A stretch of DNA of 64,000 nucleotides from CG2-30-58-95 sp964618215. GTDB lineage: Bacteria; Chloroflexota; Anaerolineae; Anaerolineales; Villigracilaceae. Shown one piece after another: positions 1 through 7,262 of the stretch. The stretch is from NCBI GenBank assembly GCA_964618215.1, contig CAZTZE010000016.1, forward strand, positions 1 through 64,000, in the 5' to 3' direction. Under the pieces are notes generated by a model, which was not told the DNA's origin, did not search any database, and worked only from the letters and a program-made list of their open reading frames with translations. Position 1 is the first letter of the stretch; each line of letters starts with the position of its first letter. A program made the position numbers and the translations under genes.

Positions 1-9
1 ATACTCATG

Positions 10-60
10 GTCGGATTGCCAATCCGACTTACTTCGGTTGCGGCTGGAAGCCGCGCTATG
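10..60. repeat. Hairpin plus GGTTGCGGCTGG-type dispersed repeat
   Basis: Positions 10-28 form a perfect 8-bp hairpin (GTCGGATT, GCC loop, AATCCGAC). Positions 36-60 are one copy of a dispersed 25-bp repeat beginning GGTTGCGGCTGGAAGCC, which recurs at 7095-7119, 53967-53991 and 54004-54028. The hairpin lies just downstream of the minus-strand gene ending at 56 and could help terminate it, but it has no T-run. Confidence 0.7.
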
Positions 61-2299
61 GCAAACTCAAGAAAATCGTAAAATCACCATTTGCCTGAAT
101 TTCCATCACGGAGAGCGGGAAGGGGTAAAAATGGCCGGCCGGGTAATCCAGGTTGGGGTTCTCGATCTGGGACAGGAAGGGGATCGAGACGGTGATCCCC
201 TGGGCTGAGAAGGGCGCATCGGTGCGCACCTCGAGCCTGATTCCGTTCGCCAAGCCCCATTCCCAACTGGTAGGGGTGAGGCTGGCGCGCACGTCCGCTA
301 CCCAGCCGGCGCGGAAACGCTGCCAGGGGTCAATGGCGATCGGGATGCGCGTCGAAAGCGGAGCCTGGCTGTAATACCGTATCTCAAGCCCGCTTTCAGT
401 CAGTCGGAAGGTCTTGACGCGCTTCACCTCTGCGCCGGTGAAGGTGAGCGTGTCGTTGGATGTCCAGACGGGCGAGTAATTTTCAAAAGGCTTGGGCGTG
501 TCGCTAAAAGCGCCCATGATCTGGGCCGGGTCCGCGCCTTCGCCGCGGGTGGCTTTCCACTCGGATGGGTCGCTTATGCCGACGGCAAATTGCGCCGTGG
601 GCCCAATAAGCTGATGCACACCGCTCTCGTCGCGCGCGAAGAGGAAGGTCAGCCGGGCGCCATCCGTCTCGACCACGGCGAAATATTTAGGCGAAACCAA
701 CAGACATTCGTTTTGACCATCGTAATCCAGGTCGAAGGCGCACCCGGCTTGCTGTTCAGGATTCTCAGCCCAGCGGCTGGCTGCCAGCAAGCCGCCCACC
801 CCTCCGAGATATTGGGCGCGCAGGCTCTGCAACCTGGTATCTTCCGTGGGCGCAGTCAGCGCGAAGTACATCTGCCAGGCCGAATCGGTGAGCGGGTTTC
901 CCGGCGCGTTGTGCAATTCGCTCAACAGGCGGGACTGCAAAGCGGCAGAGTCCAGATTGGTCGCCTGACCCTGGGTGGTATAGATGGGAGAGGGCGTGGC
1001 CGGGGTGGGAGGCGGGGGAGAGACATACTTCGCGCCCACCGGGAATGACAATAAATCCTCCCCGTTCAACGCCCACAACCATGGATGGGCGGCGATGTAG
1101 GCGAAGGCGGCGGAAGCCATATCCGCATCGCCCCAGGTGCTATGAGGCAGGCTGCCACCCAGCACGACGATATCCCCCGCATCCGGCGAGAGGGCAGCCT
1201 GAATCAGGAGCTTGCGGAGATTCAGGCTGAGGCCGTCAACGGTGGCTTGCAGGTCCATCTGGGTCGGGATGAGGATGAGGGTCGCGCCGGCGCGACGGGC
1301 GAGGTGGAGTGTAGCATTCGTTGGCGTCAGGTTGTCGGTAAGATCGGTAGTTGGCAGATTGGTAAATTGGTAGCGGTAAACAGGTAATAGGTCCGAACAT
1401 GGAGCGTAGACCCCCGTACTGCGGGGGTAGACGAACGGGCTGGCGGGCAGGCCAAAGTCACGCGCCGCGCGGCGGCTGAAGGTCAGGGAAACGTCCGCCG
1501 GTTCCCCATAAGCGACGTCTGGAAGGATGAGCAGGCGCCTGGCAGCCATACGTCGAATTTGGTCTGTCTTGCCGATAAAATCCAGCGCCGAGAGGCTGGT
1601 CGGGGTCTTCAAGTCTAGCAGGGCGACCGGGACGCTGTGACGTTCGGCGTTATCCAGCACGTTACGCAGGCCGTGACGTTCACCCGTCGGGCCGGTATGA
1701 GCGCCGTCCCAGCGGCGCATGGCCTGGGCGGGCGTGTAGGCCGGAAAGGAATCTGTGAAAGCCAGCAGGAGCGGGGCGCGACTGAGGGGCGGCGCGCCAT
1801 CCGAGCGGATATCGAGGGCTTGATCGGCCGCCGCAGGGTCGGCGGGCGAAAGGTAAGTGTAGATATCGAAGCGGTAGCGCTCCCCGATGAAGATGCGGTT
1901 AATGGCGATGGTGATGGTATCCAGGGAGGGATTACGGTAGCTGCGCACCCGCAGAGGCGAGTCTACGCCTGCTGGCTGGATGAGCCGGTTGGCCCCCATG
2001 GCGGGGATCTGGATGATGAGCGGAGACCGGGCATAATTGGCGTTGTCCCACAGGTGGATTTCAACAAGGTAATTATCGGCGAATGTAAGATCGAGCAGGT
2101 CGAGGCGGATTTGCAGGTCGTAGCCGGATGTACGTGTATAGACGGCCAGGATATCGGTGGCGTGGGTGGGGGCGTTGTCGGCCGGGTCGAGGCGGCGCAG
2201 GTCGGCATAAGCCCAAGGTGGATTGGCCGCTTGCGCTATTGCGCAGGAGGCGGTCAACAGTAGGCAGGCTGCAGCAAGTAGAATGAGGATACGACGCAT
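56..2299 (-). CDS. Large secreted protein of unknown function
   Basis: About 747 residues. I prefer the start at 2299 because it opens directly on a signal peptide (MRRILILLAAACLLL, then a small-residue region ending near SCAIAQA). The longer frame to 2350 runs through a decayed RTX-gene tail and is unlikely to be the real start. After the signal peptide there is a beta-rich N-terminal module (residues about 25-160). The middle looks like a deacetylase or GH57-like barrel, with a conserved-looking HSTWGDADMASAAFAYIAAH stretch. The C-terminal half carries a DLDYDGQNE loop resembling a calcium-binding D-x-D-x-D motif. Secretion is well supported. The enzymatic guess is weak, and I do not recognise the family with certainty. 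It is the last gene of the minus-strand secretion cluster and may or may not be cotranscribed with the riboswitch-controlled gene upstream. Confidence 0.8.
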   Translation of the reverse strand: MRRILILLAAACLLLTASCAIAQAANPPWAYADLRRLDPADNAPTHATDILAVYTRTSGYDLQIRLDLLDLTFADNYLVEIHLWDNANYARSPLIIQIPAMGANRLIQPAGVDSPLRVRSYRNPSLDTITIAINRIFIGERYRFDIYTYLSPADPAAADQALDIRSDGAPPLSRAPLLLAFTDSFPAYTPAQAMRRWDGAHTGPTGERHGLRNVLDNAERHSVPVALLDLKTPTSLSALDFIGKTDQIRRMAARRLLILPDVAYGEPADVSLTFSRRAARDFGLPASPFVYPRSTGVYAPCSDLLPVYRYQFTNLPTTDLTDNLTPTNATLHLARRAGATLILIPTQMDLQATVDGLSLNLRKLLIQAALSPDAGDIVVLGGSLPHSTWGDADMASAAFAYIAAHPWLWALNGEDLLSFPVGAKYVSPPPPTPATPSPIYTTQGQATNLDSAALQSRLLSELHNAPGNPLTDSAWQMYFALTAPTEDTRLQSLRAQYLGGVGGLLAASRWAENPEQQAGCAFDLDYDGQNECLLVSPKYFAVVETDGARLTFLFARDESGVHQLIGPTAQFAVGISDPSEWKATRGEGADPAQIMGAFSDTPKPFENYSPVWTSNDTLTFTGAEVKRVKTFRLTESGLEIRYYSQAPLSTRIPIAIDPWQRFRAGWVADVRASLTPTSWEWGLANGIRLEVRTDAPFSAQGITVSIPFLSQIENPNLDYPAGHFYPFPLSVMEIQANGDFTIFLSLP

Positions 2300-2328
2300 T
2301 TCAAGTTTTACGAATGTTGCGTTTGGCT

Positions 2329-2382
2329 TTATGAAATCTGTGTCTCGCATTTATGAAACTTGTCGGTTCCTGGTCCGCCCAT
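2329..2382 (-). pseudogene. Remnant of an RTX-protein C-terminus
   Basis: Read on the minus strand, these 18 codons give GGPGTDKFHKCETQIS and a stop. The intact RTX-like gene at 3009-3407 ends in GGPGTDTFSRCETQIP and a stop, and the nucleotide similarity covers about 55 bp. Upstream of 2382 the similarity disappears, so this is a decayed tail of a second copy rather than a functional gene. It implies that the cluster once held two RTX-like genes, or that the end of the gene was duplicated. Confidence 0.65.
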
Positions 2383-2414
2383 GCCCCCCTTTTATCGGGC
2401 TGTGTTCGGTCAAT

Positions 2415-2774
2415 TCAGTTGCTGGTGGCGCTCACAGTCAGCGTATCAACTGATTCTGTGGTAGTGCCCGGCGTATCGCAGGTCCAGTTATTGCTACTTA
2501 GAACAGTGCATTCATACCAGGTAGAACCAGCATCAACGAGTTTGATCTTTACGACCGTAGCAGGGGCATTTAGCGTGAACGTAACAGAATCAATTCTGGC
2601 TGGGTCAGTGTTCAAGTGGTACCCTATATTGGTAACTTCATAACCGCTAATGGTCCCAGTGCCCTCACCAGCCGGATTGGGGAGATCTGTGTTTTCTGAG
2701 GCAAAAGCACAAGTTGTAGATGCGATGATGACAATTACGAGCGCGAAGAGCATAAATTTGTATGTTCGTAGCAT
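2415..2774 (-). CDS. Small secreted protein, paralogue of the 5190-5573 product (SipW-substrate type)
   Basis: 119 residues: an N-terminal membrane/signal segment (residues about 7-27, ending CAFASE) and a short beta-rich exported domain. It is clearly related to the product at 5190-5573. Both share the pattern ISGY(E/T), Y(H/N)LN, IDSVTFT, then WYxC followed by a second Cys about 10 residues later, which suggests a disulfide. Small proteins of this layout next to a SipW-type signal peptidase recall TasA/camelysin-like or archaeal SipW-dependent substrates, but the sequence is not obviously TasA. The start codon follows directly after a c-di-GMP-I riboswitch (2775-2872), with only a weak GAAGA Shine-Dalgarno, so translation is probably gated by that RNA. 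The fibre or matrix role is inferred. Confidence 0.85.
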   Translation of the reverse strand: MLRTYKFMLFALVIVIIASTTCAFASENTDLPNPAGEGTGTISGYEVTNIGYHLNTDPARIDSVTFTLNAPATVVKIKLVDAGSTWYECTVLSSNNWTCDTPGTTTESVDTLTVSATSN

Positions 2775-2872
2775 AGCGATCTTCGGCGGCCTGGTAGTCG
2801 TGGCCGCTTTCGCGGCGGTAGACCCATAGCTTTGCGTCGCCGACTTTCGTCGGGTTTGCCTTTATCGGATTT
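2775..2872 (-). promoter_or_regulatory. Cyclic-di-GMP-I (GEMM) riboswitch
   Basis: Minus-strand RNA shows the conserved GEMM-I core in order: GGCAAACC, a CCGAC-GAAA-GTCGG hairpin, GACGCAAAGCTATGGGTCTA, a second GAAA-capped hairpin in the CCGCCGC-GAAAGCGG region, and the closing CCAGGCCGCC. The terminal P1 pairing (CGAT with ATCG, GGC with GCC) ends a few bases before the ATG at 2774. There is no separate terminator hairpin between the aptamer and the ATG, so control of translation initiation is the simplest reading. Whether c-di-GMP turns the gene on or off cannot be decided by eye. Confidence 0.92.
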
Positions 2873-3008
2873 TGTCTTGCAATTTTAGTATACTACCAAT
2901 AATCTTACGACAGGCAATCAATCTTTCCTGCTGACAATTACAAAACTGTAAACCAACGATCAGTTTTTGTAGATGTTTTTAGGGGAAAATATTCTGCTGA
3001 AACTGGCT

Positions 3009-3407
3009 TTATGGAATCTGTGTTTCACATCTACTAAACGTATCGGTTCCTGGCCCGCCGATACATACGTCGGCAGTACCGGTGCCGCCATCGATAGCAT
3101 CATCGCCGCCGCCACCCAGGATGCAGTCATTGCCACCTCTGCCATTAATGGTGTCCGCATTAGGCCCTCCAAGGATGAGCTCGTTTGCGGCGGTGCCAAT
3201 AATTGTGCCGGAACCTACTATGATTGCCGTCAAGTTCAGTGCCGCACATTGAGAAGGTTTGAGATCGTTAGCGGTGATAGGTCTGCTCTGATCAGTGAGG
3301 CGAGATGACGGAACGCTGTTGGTGGCCGCAATCGCTGTGACCACGCTTGCGAGAATCAGTACAATCAGTCCAAAAAACGCCAGCCGTTGCATTGTCCGCG
3401 TAATCAT
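3009..3407 (-). CDS. Secreted RTX-like calcium-binding repeat protein
   Basis: 132 residues starting MITRTMQRL; AGAGG lies 7 nt upstream, which favours 3407 over the 3437 start. A hydrophobic signal segment (residues about 8-27) is followed by ATNSVPSSRL and a linker. Then come four to five RTX-type nonapeptides: LILGGPNAD, INGRGGND, ILGGGGDDA, IDGGTGTAD and IGGPGTDTF. Such repeats fold into a parallel beta-roll on binding Ca2+ outside the cell. The gene lies 77 nt downstream of the signal peptidase gene on the same strand, so they probably form one operon. The protein is very short for an RTX protein and has no type I secretion signal that I can recognise; export through the Sec pathway and the neighbouring peptidase is inferred. 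Confidence 0.85.
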   Translation of the reverse strand: MITRTMQRLAFFGLIVLILASVVTAIAATNSVPSSRLTDQSRPITANDLKPSQCAALNLTAIIVGSGTIIGTAANELILGGPNADTINGRGGNDCILGGGGDDAIDGGTGTADVCIGGPGTDTFSRCETQIP

Positions 3408-3484
3408 TGGGGAGCCTCTGTGTAATCCGCTTGACACTCTCGATCAGATTTTGCCTGGATCATAATTGTAAGTTGCATGTCGGC

Positions 3485-5047
3485 TTATCTATTGAGATAT
3501 TTACTCTGTGGTTCTTTTTTCCCTACATCGTCAACTCTTCCTTCTCTCAAAATGTAGCGATAGGTAATGTTGTCAGTCTGTACAAGATAGTAGTGTATGA
3601 GGCCGCGAACATCATGGAGGATCATGGAATTTTGTCGCTCAGCCAGCTTTGCGAGTTCATCAATTGTGGTAACGTCAATCACCGGAGAGCGTGTTTCCAA
3701 ACCATTGGTATGAACGTCAACCAGCATTGCCCTATACTTTATCCGCACGAGCGATTCCTGGCTGCGCCGCGACACGTTATAGACATATATCCCAAGTATC
3801 AACATACCGCCCAGGGATATGCCCAACCCGATCAACGCGAAAGCACGGATCGCAGAGATTGTTGGTTCTAATCCCAAGATTGAGACCGTATTCGCCTCCA
3901 TGCGAGAGTCCTTGAGTAAGCCCGCCTTCACCGCGATTGATGGGTCATCCTGAGTATCCCCCTTTACAAGATAAAAATGCAACTTATCAAAGTTGAATTC
4001 CAGGCGGGGTTCAAAGGTATCGAAAAGGTCCCTTCCTGCAACTTTTCCGAGGATTGTCACATGTGAAATAATGAAAAGTTTATAGTTACTGGGGTGGAAC
4101 CCGGTTTCTTGTTCTACGGCTTCAACTATTGTCTCTACTTGGCATAAGTCGAGAGTGGCACTGGTGGTAAATGAATTACCACTGAACGCTGTTTCTGGTT
4201 CAAGCAGGATGGTGCGATGCCAGCCGCTTTGGTCATCGGTCACTTGAGCGATGAGTTGGTGGGAACCAATCAAATCCTGTAGTTGATACCCAACCAAGTT
4301 GTAGAGGAATCCTAGATTAATAGAGCAGGTCAACTTGGGAAAGATGGGATCACCAGTCTGCACCATTTCTGTGTCGTAGACCCCGGAAGGGGCTGTGGCA
4401 GAGTAGGAAAAGATGCCCATGTGCTGGTATGGGACTTCGTCTACAGTTCGCCAGAGCGGGCGGGTAAATGCAAATATCCCCAAGAGGAACGATACAAAGG
4501 CCAGCAATCCCAAACCAAAGAAGAGTCCCTCTATGAATCCTGTCTGATTTGAAGCCTTCTTCTTTTTTTTGTATTTGGGTTGTTTTGTCAATACGTCAGC
4601 CATCACGATGCCTCCCAGCGCCGCGGCCATGAGCGCCACGTTTGTTCGGAGACGCAACCATTGCACCGCCTTGCCAATCCCGGGCAGTTGGATCCACAAT
4701 TTACCGACCAATTCCTCTTGAGTTGGCCGGTACGAATCGATCCAGGTGTTGTTGTCTCCTTTGAGAATGAAACGGCCGAGTTCCAGCGCGATGATGCGAT
4801 GGAAGACATAACTCCTCAACTCTGCGTTGCGGTAAGTTACAATGTCTCCAACCTGGTAGACCGACGCCTGACGCACGATGACCAGGTCTCCAAGATGAAA
4901 ACCAGGCTCCATGCTGTTGCCGGTCACAATCACATAAGCCGCCTGTCCCCCCATCTGGAGCGGCGCGAATACGATCCAGGCAGTAATGATGAACACAAGC
5001 AGAAAAGCAGCCGAAACAGCCTGCGACCAACGTCGGTAAGTACTCAT
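3485..5047 (-). CDS. SipW/ER-type signal peptidase I fused to a DUF5305-like ectodomain
   Basis: About 520 residues from the ATG at 5047 (an ATG at 5068 is the alternative). The frame further upstream passes through a hairpin and is unlikely to be coding. TM1 (SAAFLLVFIITAWIVF) precedes the S26B signature: GNSMEP carries the catalytic Ser, VFHRI carries His in place of the bacterial Lys, and KGDNN supplies the Asp. That Ser-His pair defines the SipW/archaeal/ER type, not ordinary LepB. After two more TM segments comes an extracytoplasmic domain beginning near FSYSA and containing TGDPIF, resembling DUF5305. A final TM (ALIGLGISLGGMLILGIYVY) and a cytoplasmic tail follow. Its neighbours are two small paralogous exported proteins and an RTX-like protein, so it is probably a dedicated peptidase for them. 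Confidence 0.9.
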   Translation of the reverse strand: MSTYRRWSQAVSAAFLLVFIITAWIVFAPLQMGGQAAYVIVTGNSMEPGFHLGDLVIVRQASVYQVGDIVTYRNAELRSYVFHRIIALELGRFILKGDNNTWIDSYRPTQEELVGKLWIQLPGIGKAVQWLRLRTNVALMAAALGGIVMADVLTKQPKYKKKKKASNQTGFIEGLFFGLGLLAFVSFLLGIFAFTRPLWRTVDEVPYQHMGIFSYSATAPSGVYDTEMVQTGDPIFPKLTCSINLGFLYNLVGYQLQDLIGSHQLIAQVTDDQSGWHRTILLEPETAFSGNSFTTSATLDLCQVETIVEAVEQETGFHPSNYKLFIISHVTILGKVAGRDLFDTFEPRLEFNFDKLHFYLVKGDTQDDPSIAVKAGLLKDSRMEANTVSILGLEPTISAIRAFALIGLGISLGGMLILGIYVYNVSRRSQESLVRIKYRAMLVDVHTNGLETRSPVIDVTTIDELAKLAERQNSMILHDVRGLIHYYLVQTDNITYRYILREGRVDDVGKKEPQSKYLNR

Positions 5048-5068
5048 CTGCAGCCTGGCTTTCTGCAT

Positions 5069-5136
5069 AAAAAAGCAAACCTGCCCCGGGTTGCACCGGG
5101 CGTAATCACCCATAGACAACCTGGAGCAGGTTCGCT
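5069..5136 (-). terminator. Long stem with internal hairpins and T6: attenuator or terminator before the signal peptidase gene
   Basis: On the minus strand AGCGAACCTGCTCC (5136-5123) pairs with GGGGCAGGTTTGCT (5087-5074), allowing two G-U pairs, followed by six T. Inside the stem two smaller hairpins can form (GGGTG-ATTA-CGCCC and CCCGG-TGCAAC-CCGGG), so it is more elaborate than a plain terminator. It sits between the small secreted-protein gene (stop at 5190) and the peptidase gene. It could lower peptidase expression relative to its abundant substrate, or be an unidentified cis-regulatory RNA. Confidence 0.6.
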
Positions 5137-5189
5137 TTCTCGGCATGGCTTGGATCACCCTCTGGATAGAGGAGATTGGGTTGACCTTG

Positions 5190-5573
5190 TTAGTCGGCGA
5201 TCACGACGCGCAGACTATTTGCCGAGACCGCAGTGGCCTGGGGCGAGGTGGTGGCGCAGGATATGCTTGTGCTGCCCTGGCCTGTGCAGGTGTACCAACT
5301 ACCAGTAGTTGCCACCAGCTGGATCTTCACCGTTGAGAGAAGCGGAACAGTCGCGCTCGTCGTGAAGGTAACGGAGTCGATGTTTTGCGGGTTAGTAGCG
5401 TTCAGGTTGTAATGCACGGCGCTGATTGTATACCCGCTGATGACTTCCGCCCCATCACCTGCGTTGGTAGCTGGCACTACGTTGGCCGCCGCGAAGGCGT
5501 AGCCAACGCTTGCAAAGACCAAAACCACAATCGCAATGAGAAAAACTTTGAATACATTTAAATAGCGAAACAT
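5190..5573 (-). CDS. Small secreted protein, likely substrate of the adjacent SipW-type peptidase
   Basis: 127 residues. A hydrophobic N-terminal segment (VFLIAIVVLVFASVGYAF, residues about 9-27) is followed by AAANVVPATNAGDG and a short beta-rich domain. It shares ISGYT, YNLN, IDSVTFTT and WYTC...C with the product of 2415-2774. A strong Shine-Dalgarno (AAGGAG) lies 8 nt before the ATG, fitting a highly expressed structural protein. It is first in the minus-strand order, with the peptidase gene next behind a stem-T6 hairpin. A palindromic, structured-looking leader precedes it. I infer an extracellular structural or adhesive role from this arrangement; no homologue of known function is recognised. 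Confidence 0.85.
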   Translation of the reverse strand: MFRYLNVFKVFLIAIVVLVFASVGYAFAAANVVPATNAGDGAEVISGYTISAVHYNLNATNPQNIDSVTFTTSATVPLLSTVKIQLVATTGSWYTCTGQGSTSISCATTSPQATAVSANSLRVVIAD

Positions 5574-5981
5574 TTTTTATTCTCCTTTTCTAATAAAATA
5601 GGCACAGAATGTTGGGTTCATTGGGAATCTCCGTGGTGGCTACCCAAATGGAGGGCGAGATTAATCTCGCATTACCGCCGACCGCCAGATATGCTGGTCT
5701 ATCACGGCAAATCCCAGAGAGCCGAATATTGTGCTAATAATAACAATGTCGCTCCCAATGTACAACCCTATAAATATGGTAATCAGAATATTAAAACTGA
5801 CCATTAAATTTGTGTAACCGGGGGGTCAAAACTGACCATAAAATAGGTGTAACCGGGCGGTCAAAAATGACCCTCTAATGAGTCCTATCTGAGGGATGTC
5901 GCTCTGATTTTCGATAAGTTGTGGGGAAGTGGAAAGCCTGGCACGCCCAATTTGCTACCATTGAATTAGTCCAGATAGAAG
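5574..5981. other. Gene-free stretch: structured leader of the 5190-5573 gene, then 35-bp repeats
   Basis: No credible gene. On the minus strand, 5715-5620 can fold with a closing stem (GGGATTTGCCGTG with CACGGAGATTCCC, imperfect), a CCAG/CTGG hairpin and a perfect 7-bp palindrome, GCGAGAT-TA-ATCTCGC. This could be a 5' regulatory RNA, but I cannot assign it to a known class. Positions 5790-5877 hold three direct repeats, and 5880-5981 hold nothing I recognise. Confidence 0.5.
5790..5877. repeat. Three tandem 35-bp repeats, IS-end-like
   Basis: AAAACTGACC recurs with a 35-bp period at 5793, 5828 and (degenerate) 5863. Each of the first two units contains GTGTAACCGGG and is joined by GGTC. 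Repeated transposase-binding sites of this sort occur at the ends of IS21-like elements, so this may be an orphan IS end; no transposase gene is nearby. Confidence 0.55.
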
Positions 5982-6869
5982 CTATTGGCTATTGCGGACG
6001 GTCAGGGTGTAGTGAATGTAACGCAGCCCGACCCCGGAGTCGGCGCGCAGACGGAACTGGTAGACCTGGCCGGCTGCCAGCTCGAGAAGATCATCCCGGT
6101 CGCCGCAAACCAGCCCACCCCAATCCTTCAGCGCAGCGCCGTTGTGCCACAATTCAACTGTCAGTTTCCCGTTCCCATTGCAGACCAGGCTGATTAGTAC
6201 TCTGGCTGGCGAACCGGCCCGGCTGGCGTAGGGGGTGAACTCGACCCAGTCCTCGGCATCGCCTTGTGGGGAGGAAACCTCACTCGTGTAACTGAATTGG
6301 CGTAACCCGCTGGGCGAGAACGCCACCCGCGCGGCCGGCGCTGCGGAAGAATCCCCATCCGCGCTGGCCGGGCCGAGGGTCGGCGTGGGCGTGACAGGAA
6401 TGGATGTCGGCCCGGAGGCGCCCGGCGTGACCGGTGTTCCCGAGGCGTTCAGCACCGGCAGACTGGCCGTGTCGCCTTGCGGGGTCTGGACGTAAGCCGC
6501 CGTGACCCAGCCTCTGCCGCCCGCTCCGGCTGCGTATTCGATCTGCAGCCAGGCGGCGGTCTCGTTCCTGCCGGTCAGCGCCAGCACGGTGTCCGGCTGG
6601 ATCATCCCCAGAACCGCGTAATCCGTCCCCGGCCCGCTGCGCACGTTGATCTGCGCTGTGACCGTTCCCGATAAAGGCGTGAAGGTCGCCGTCGGCAAAG
6701 GCGGGATGGGGGTGGCCGTGGGCCGGAGCGTCTGGCTTGGGGCTGGCGTGGGCGAGGCAAGCGCGGGCGTGGCTGAACCATTCGATGGCGCAACCGGGCT
6801 GCAGGCCGCGGCGAGCAAGGTCAGGGCAACAGCCAGAACGTCGAGTTTCCAAAGATGTGAAGGGGTCAT
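5982..6869 (-). CDS. SH3-domain lipoprotein with C-terminal sensor-like beta domain
   Basis: 295 residues. Signal peptide with lipobox LLAAAC (Cys about residue 23), then a Thr/Pro-rich linker typical of surface lipoproteins. A bacterial SH3 (SH3_3) domain covers about residues 70-130 (INVRSGPGTDYAVLGMI...WLQIEY...GWVTAAYV). After a second Pro/Thr linker a compact C-terminal beta domain (about 185-295) carries one Cys pair (LVCNGNG...LVCGDRD). The N-terminal 125 residues are duplicated in the truncated gene at 8960-9331. It is probably a cell-envelope protein that binds wall or glycan components; the substrate is unknown. Confidence 0.85.
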   Translation of the reverse strand: MTPSHLWKLDVLAVALTLLAAACSPVAPSNGSATPALASPTPAPSQTLRPTATPIPPLPTATFTPLSGTVTAQINVRSGPGTDYAVLGMIQPDTVLALTGRNETAAWLQIEYAAGAGGRGWVTAAYVQTPQGDTASLPVLNASGTPVTPGASGPTSIPVTPTPTLGPASADGDSSAAPAARVAFSPSGLRQFSYTSEVSSPQGDAEDWVEFTPYASRAGSPARVLISLVCNGNGKLTVELWHNGAALKDWGGLVCGDRDDLLELAAGQVYQFRLRADSGVGLRYIHYTLTVRNSQ

Positions 6870-7262
6870 CGTCCTATCCTGGGGACAATTGTACCCAAGA
6901 TTTGCGATCTACATGCTCGAAAGGCGAGGAACTGTCAAAGCCAAGGCGATTATAGTATTACTCTTGAAAAACTATCGCAACCGCGAAGATTTTGGTTGAT
7001 GGTGTCGCTGCGAGCGCTCTTTGCGAAGCAGTCTCCCGGCTTGCGAGGGGATTGCTTCGGCGGAAGAGCACCGCCTCGCAACGACACCCAATTTGGTTGC
7101 GGCTGGAGGCCGCGCTATGTAGATAACCTACACAATGCCTACATAAGATCATCACCGTTCCTTTACACCCCTTTGCTATACTCCCCCGAAGTCAAACTCA
7201 ATCATTATACCCAACCATTCAACTAACCAACCAACTAAGTCAATCGAAAGGAGAATGATTCG
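6870..7262. other. Repeat-rich intergenic region
   Basis: No gene. Contains: a 44-bp dispersed repeat at 6951-6994 (other copies at 43309-43352 and 57192-57234); an 88-bp hairpin element at 7001-7088; a GGTTGCGGCTGG repeat at 7095-7119; and an upstream segment at 7119-7190, duplicated at about 9363-9425, carrying the -10-like GCTATACTCC before the gene at 7263. Confidence 0.7.
7001..7088. repeat. 88-bp inverted-repeat element
   Basis: Ends GGTGTCGCTGCGAG and CCTCGCAACGACACC are inverted repeats. The interior contains GCGAAGCAGTCTCC and GGGGATTGCTTCGGCGGAAG, also self-complementary. This is the common GTCATTGCGAG-type bacterial interspersed repeat and has no coding capacity. Confidence 0.75.

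Noticed and set aside
2300..2350. N-terminal extension of the large secreted protein (start at 2350)
   Set aside because: This stretch is the end of a decayed RTX gene; the signal peptide starts at 2299.
5069..5136. Second c-di-GMP riboswitch before the peptidase gene
   Set aside because: Lacks the GGCAAACC and GACGCAAAGC core; kept only as an attenuator or unassigned structure.
5048..5158. N-terminal extension of the signal peptidase
   Set aside because: Passes through the stem-T6 structure and has no TM or conserved residues; the ATG at 5047 or 5068 is preferred.
5790..5877. CRISPR array
   Set aside because: Three contiguous 35-bp units with no spacers and no cas genes; tandem repeat, not CRISPR.
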